A DNA stretch of 64,000 nt from NCBI GenBank assembly GCA_032173965.1, contig CM063283.1:82214743-82278742 (forward strand), read 5' to 3'. The translations under genes were made by a program, and so were the position numbers. Positions 60,025 through 64,000 of the stretch are shown here, piece by piece. The stretch's first letter is position 1. Every line of letters begins with the position of its first letter. The notes under the pieces are model-generated. The model was not told the origin of the DNA and did no database searches. It saw only the letters and a program-made list of their open reading frames with translations. This DNA is from Sitta carolinensis. Taxonomy: Eukaryota; Chordata; Aves; Passeriformes; Sittidae.

Positions 60025-62260
60025 TGCACATATGTATATATGTGAAGATAGCCTAGATGAAGCCTGAGCAATTTGGTAGTGAACTACCAAATTTAACAAA
60101 TTTAACACAAGGCCTGTATATGGAAAGAATGTTAAAAGTGAGGCATTTTTCACACAATATCTTACATGCATGTGATGTGATGTGCTCAGTGAGAGAGAGG
60201 GACTCATTTTACTTGCCAGTAAACCTCTAATGTGAAAAAAATATGTGGGTTTGGATACTGGGACAACAACAAAATCATCTTGAAGCTTCTAGAAGGTGGG
60301 TTGCAAGATTATAACGAGCATGCCCAGGCTTTTAGAAGATAGAGAATCCCACAACAGCATTGGATCATGTTCTGTGTTTATGTACAAGACTATTGCTCCA
60401 CATTACAGAAACCTGGACTCCAGGTTGTCTCCCATAAAACAGAGCACACTCTAACACTGGAAAATGTGTATCAGAGCAAGTCAGAAACAGAGGCAGATCT
60501 CAAGGAGAAGTGTTTGGAGCAGGATGAAGAGCTGAGAGGCAATGCTGGCAGCCTGAAAAGAATTCTCTCACAGATAAAGACCACCTGACAATACCAGTAA
60601 ATCATACTGGCTTAAAGTTCTTTCTGATGGATTTCTTTTTAAGACCTACTGTCTAAAGGGAAAAGAAAAAACCCAACAGAAAAAATATAAAGGTCCAAAC
60701 ACATCGCTTACAAAATAAAAAAATTAGAAGTCCTCTTAAGTGCTTCTTTAAGCCAAGATCAGGCATGATCTTGTTTAGCAGTTGTGGGGGGAGAGAGGAC
60801 ACCATTTCCTCAGTAATTCTAGCAGGCTTTTAAGGCTATTTCTCTTCTCAGCTCTACCTCCCTGGTGCAACTTGCCAAGCACTGGTAGACATAAGCATTA
60901 CCTTCATTCATTAAACTATACTCCTCTGCCATAGTTATCCAACAAACCAATACAACTCCTTTTCAAACAGTTGAAAGGCAAGCTGGTTCAGATAGACCAT
61001 TGTTAGTATGCACGGAGTGTACATTCACAGGCAATAATACAGTGGGAATTCAGCTAGCCTGAGCATAGGCTGATGTGAAGCATATGATATTACTTATGTA
61101 GGCATGAAAGCAATCTGCTTTAATATCAGACACTTTAGTGAAAGAATGTCAGGGTTACCAAAGGTTAAAGACAGGCCGCTGGATTTTTTGTTGCCTTTTT
61201 TTTCTAAAGTATAAGCTGAAAAAATGTGGGATGACTCCATTTTCAGATTTTGGGTGCTGCTGAGTATAACTGCAACTAACAATGCAAGCTAAAACGAACA
61301 GCAAGGTAAGAGAAAGTGGGTGGAAAGTGCAGCAAAACAAAATATACAGAGAAAAAAAGGATTGCAAGAAATGGCCCTCTGTCATTCAGCTATGGATGGT
61401 AAGTGTTGCTCCTGGTGGGATTTGAGCATCATCCCATTGATTCAGCACCTTCACAGCGTGCTGGATTGAGGTTCAGAGTGTCAGAGGCCAGATCCCCATG
61501 CAGCTGTGCTGCCTGCCATCCCTTGGTTTCTTGTGCTGGGCTGGGAACCACAGATTTCCATGTCACCTTGCCATTGCACAGCTCCCAGGCATCTGGCCTG
61601 GCAGGATCAGAGCAGTTTGCTGTGTTTTCCTTACCAGGAGCTTGGCAGTCTGTCACACGAGGCTGCGGGATCACGGCCCTCTGTGCCCGGCTGGCCCCTG
61701 GGCTCTGCCAGCTCTCTCTTGCGTTCCACCACAAGCAGCAGCTCTTGCAGCGATTTGCAATTTCACTTTTCCTTTACTAAAATGAAAAACCAGGCACATA
61801 ACCAAGCTGAGAGCTCCAAAAATCTCAGGTGGGAAGCATAACTGAGAACAGGAGCCAGGTGGACTGTTTTTCAGAGGCTGATTGCTTTTTCAGAGTGTAT
61901 TAACATCTATTTTTTTCCCCAGCACTGGAATCCTTAGGTACTAGGAAGCCCGAGAAAAACAAGAGCTGTTGTGCTGGAGGATAAAGAACTAAGATAAAGC
62001 ACAACAAAACAAACTGAAAATGAAGATGTTTCTCTCGTTTTTCTCAAAAACACTGTTCTCTTTCTGTTTGAATCCATGTGTCATAGAAGCTAATTGTAAA
62101 TATTGAGGAGAAATAATGCAAGTCATTATAAAATTATCTGCTTTCATAACCTACTGTGAAGTAACTAAGCCCTCTTCTTTTACTGATAGCCTGCTCTCAG
62201 GCTGGTTCTACCTGTCTGTTCCTCCACACAGGACTGTGTCCACCATTGGCTGTATATTAC
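60025..62260. other. non-coding sequence
   Basis: No exon is recognised. GC content rises around 61,400-61,760, where plus frames of 95-125 codons and a minus frame of 101 overlap. None resembles a known protein and no splice or start context favours one. Confidence 0.45.
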
Positions 62261-62277
62261 AAAAAAGGAAGAAAAAA

Positions 62278-62317
<40 letters not shown>

Positions 62318-62536
62318 AAAGAAAGAGAAAGAAAGAGAGAAGAAAGAAAGAAAAGAAAGAAAGAAAGAAAGAAAGAAGAAAGAAAGAAAGAAGAAAGAAA
62401 GAAAAGAAAGAAAGAAAGAAAGAAAAGAAAGAAAGAAAGAAAGAAAGAAAGAGAAGAGAGAGAAGAGAGAGAGAGAGAGAAGAAGAGAAGAAAGAAAGAA
62501 AGAAAGAAAGAAGAAAGAAAGAAAGAAAGAAAGAAA

Positions 62537-62581
<45 letters not shown>

Positions 62582-62653
62582 AGAAGAAAGAAAAAGAAAG
62601 AAAGAAAGAAAAAGAAAAGAAAGAAAGAAAGAAAGAAGAAAGAAAGAAAGAAA

Positions 62654-62698
<45 letters not shown>

Positions 62699-62790
62699 AA
62701 AGAAAAGAAAAGAAGAAAGAAAAGAAAGAAAGAAAGAAAAAGAAAGAAGAAAGAAAAAAAAAGAAGAAAGAAAGAAGACAAAGAGGGGGG
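62261..62790. repeat. (GAAA)n/(GA)n purine tract, about 530 bp
   Basis: The plus strand is almost pure purine for over 500 bases, made of GAAA tetramers, GAAAGAA heptamer variants and blocks of GA (62,285-62,311 and around 62,456-62,482). Pyrimidines are almost absent until C at 62,779. Open frames of about 180-245 codons on both strands are lysine/glutamate/arginine or phenylalanine/leucine/serine low complexity and arise because GAAA-type repeats lack stop codons. The mixed unit structure suggests several rounds of expansion. Mirror symmetry favours triplex DNA. Confidence 0.97.
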
Positions 62791-64000
62791 TAGCATGCAG
62801 CAAAAGGAAGACAGATGGGCCTATCAGTTATGTATATTGTGACCCACCTGCCAGTCACAGCCCCATGGGAATGTAGCATAATAAATACTGAAAAATGGAA
62901 AGTAGGAATTAAACTTAAAAAAAACCTCAACTCAACAACCAAACATATTGAACAAAGTAAATTGTCTGGAAGGGAGAAGTGTAATAAAGATTTTTTAGGA
63001 GCATATAAATCAAAATTTCAAAAGAAATTTGCCAAATGGGGTCTCAGCTCATGTGCAGTCAGTGGCAGGAGGGTGTAAAATGTGGATCTAGAAAGGATGA
63101 TTGCCAGCACGCCTAGGTGTGAGGGGGATGATTCAATAAATATTCATGGTGGCAGCACGTATGCTCTAAGCAACCCCCCTGCCCCAGCAAATCCATCTAG
63201 GCTGAACGTCACCCCCGGCCCTGGAGCCTCTGCATGCTCTTGCATCACCCTCAGCTGAGACACACTGTTTTTTGTGTTTGTGTGTGTGTGTGCAAGTGTG
63301 TGAATGTGCAGATGTATGAGCCAGCCCCTGCAGACAAACCTGACTTACTTCTCCTGTTCTGTCTTATTACCTGTCCTCCCAGAACACAGCAATAAACTCA
63401 GTTGTGAGATCTCCAGCTCATAATGACCATCCAAAACTATCTCACTGAGTAAAAAATCCTTTATAATAAGATCAGGAATAATCCAAACCCATTTTTCTTT
63501 TGCTGAGTATGTGTTTCATGAAAAACCTTGTTCTCTTCTCAAACAACATGAAGTCCAGAGGGTCATCTCTTCCTTCTATCATTGTCTTCACACTAGCCGT
63601 GAGGGTGTTTCTACAACTCCATGTAAATCCCAGCCACTCTTATGACAACCACATGCTTCTTTGGACTCCAGTCTCCATTTGTCCACAATTTGTTGTGGAT
63701 ATTTGGATAATTCACAGAGAATACCCAGCTTGCACAAAGACCTCTGGGGGAACATTGTGCACTTAGAGACACCTGTCTTTGCCTACCTCTTTGTTTTAAA
63801 TCTCAAATTGGTCTATGGAGGTGACTTTTCCCTGCAAAATTCTCTCACCTCTACAAGAAGGATAGGTGTACTCTATTTTCTTTCTGCTTTTCTGTTCCCC
63901 TTTCCCATCTCTGAATTCATACTGATCCTCTTCTTTCTGTCCCCTTCCTGTCACTGAAGTACTTCTCCATCTTCTCCTTTCACCTCTCATTCATTCATTC
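62791..64000. other. non-coding sequence to the window end
   Basis: No gene or mobile element is recognised. A short GT-rich tract lies at 63,273-63,302. The last 500 bases are pyrimidine-rich on the plus strand, and the window ends in ATTC repeats. Confidence 0.45.
63273..63302. repeat. short (GT)n tract
   Basis: GTGTTT followed by about seven GT units and a GCAAGTGTG interruption. Confidence 0.8.

Noticed and set aside
60730..60750. TAAGTGCTTCTTT as a miR-302-like seed
   Set aside because: No flanking hairpin of precursor length.
61403..61841. Cluster of 95-125-codon frames in a GC-richer stretch
   Set aside because: Open on both strands, no known family, no exon boundary that favours one frame.
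62116..62942. Lysine/glutamate-rich and phenylalanine/leucine-rich frames of about 180-245 codons
   Set aside because: GAAA/GA simple repeat read on either strand, not genes.
1..64000. CRISPR arrays, operons, prophage or other prokaryotic systems
   Set aside because: Composition, microsatellites, CR1 elements and lack of dense genes show vertebrate nuclear DNA.

Overview
The window reads as nuclear DNA of a bird, possibly a songbird. The best evidence is CR1 LINE debris: a 3' end with the tail ATTCTATGATTCTAG at 12,905-12,980, minus-strand open-reading-frame-2 fragments at 27,945-28,930, and an older minus-strand CR1 piece at 32,361-32,660. There is also a probable solo LTR whose ends (TGTCTTGGTTTG ... 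AAACCACAACA) look like avian endogenous retroviral LTRs. Long mononucleotide runs and microsatellites, and AT-rich, CpG-poor sequence outside a few GC islands, fit a vertebrate. I recognise no protein-coding exon, tRNA, rRNA or microRNA. The open frames I inspected are low-complexity, repeat-derived, or unrecognised and overlapped by frames on the other strand.

Layout. 1-6.8 kb: two CpG-rich islands (about 1,480-3,260 and 5,840-6,620) separated by AT-rich, TAAT-rich sequence with an AT microsatellite, a poly-A run and short tandem repeats. This resembles the regulatory neighbourhood of a developmental gene or a lncRNA promoter region, with the gene body outside the window. 6.8-27 kb: AT-rich non-coding sequence with scattered simple repeats and one CR1 3' end. 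27.4-33.1 kb: antisense CR1 fragments, two long palindromic structures and A-runs. 35,339-36,910: a 1,572-bp LTR flanked by a perfect 5-bp duplication, CTTGG, with an internal GC island and a 39-bp tandem repeat. 37-56 kb: AT-rich sequence with several stretches that look like conserved non-coding enhancers, best around 41.65-41.86 and 46.43-46.74 kb. 56-64 kb: a CR1 3' stub and the largest microsatellites: a pentanucleotide CCTCT array of about 330 bp, a CA repeat, and a GAAA/GA purine tract of about 530 bp.

No set of genes works together here. The window is best described as a gene desert or a long intron with regulatory islands and retroelement relics. I found no convincing novel biological system. 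The most informative items are the solo LTR with its own CpG island, the paired CpG islands at the left edge, and the candidate enhancers.
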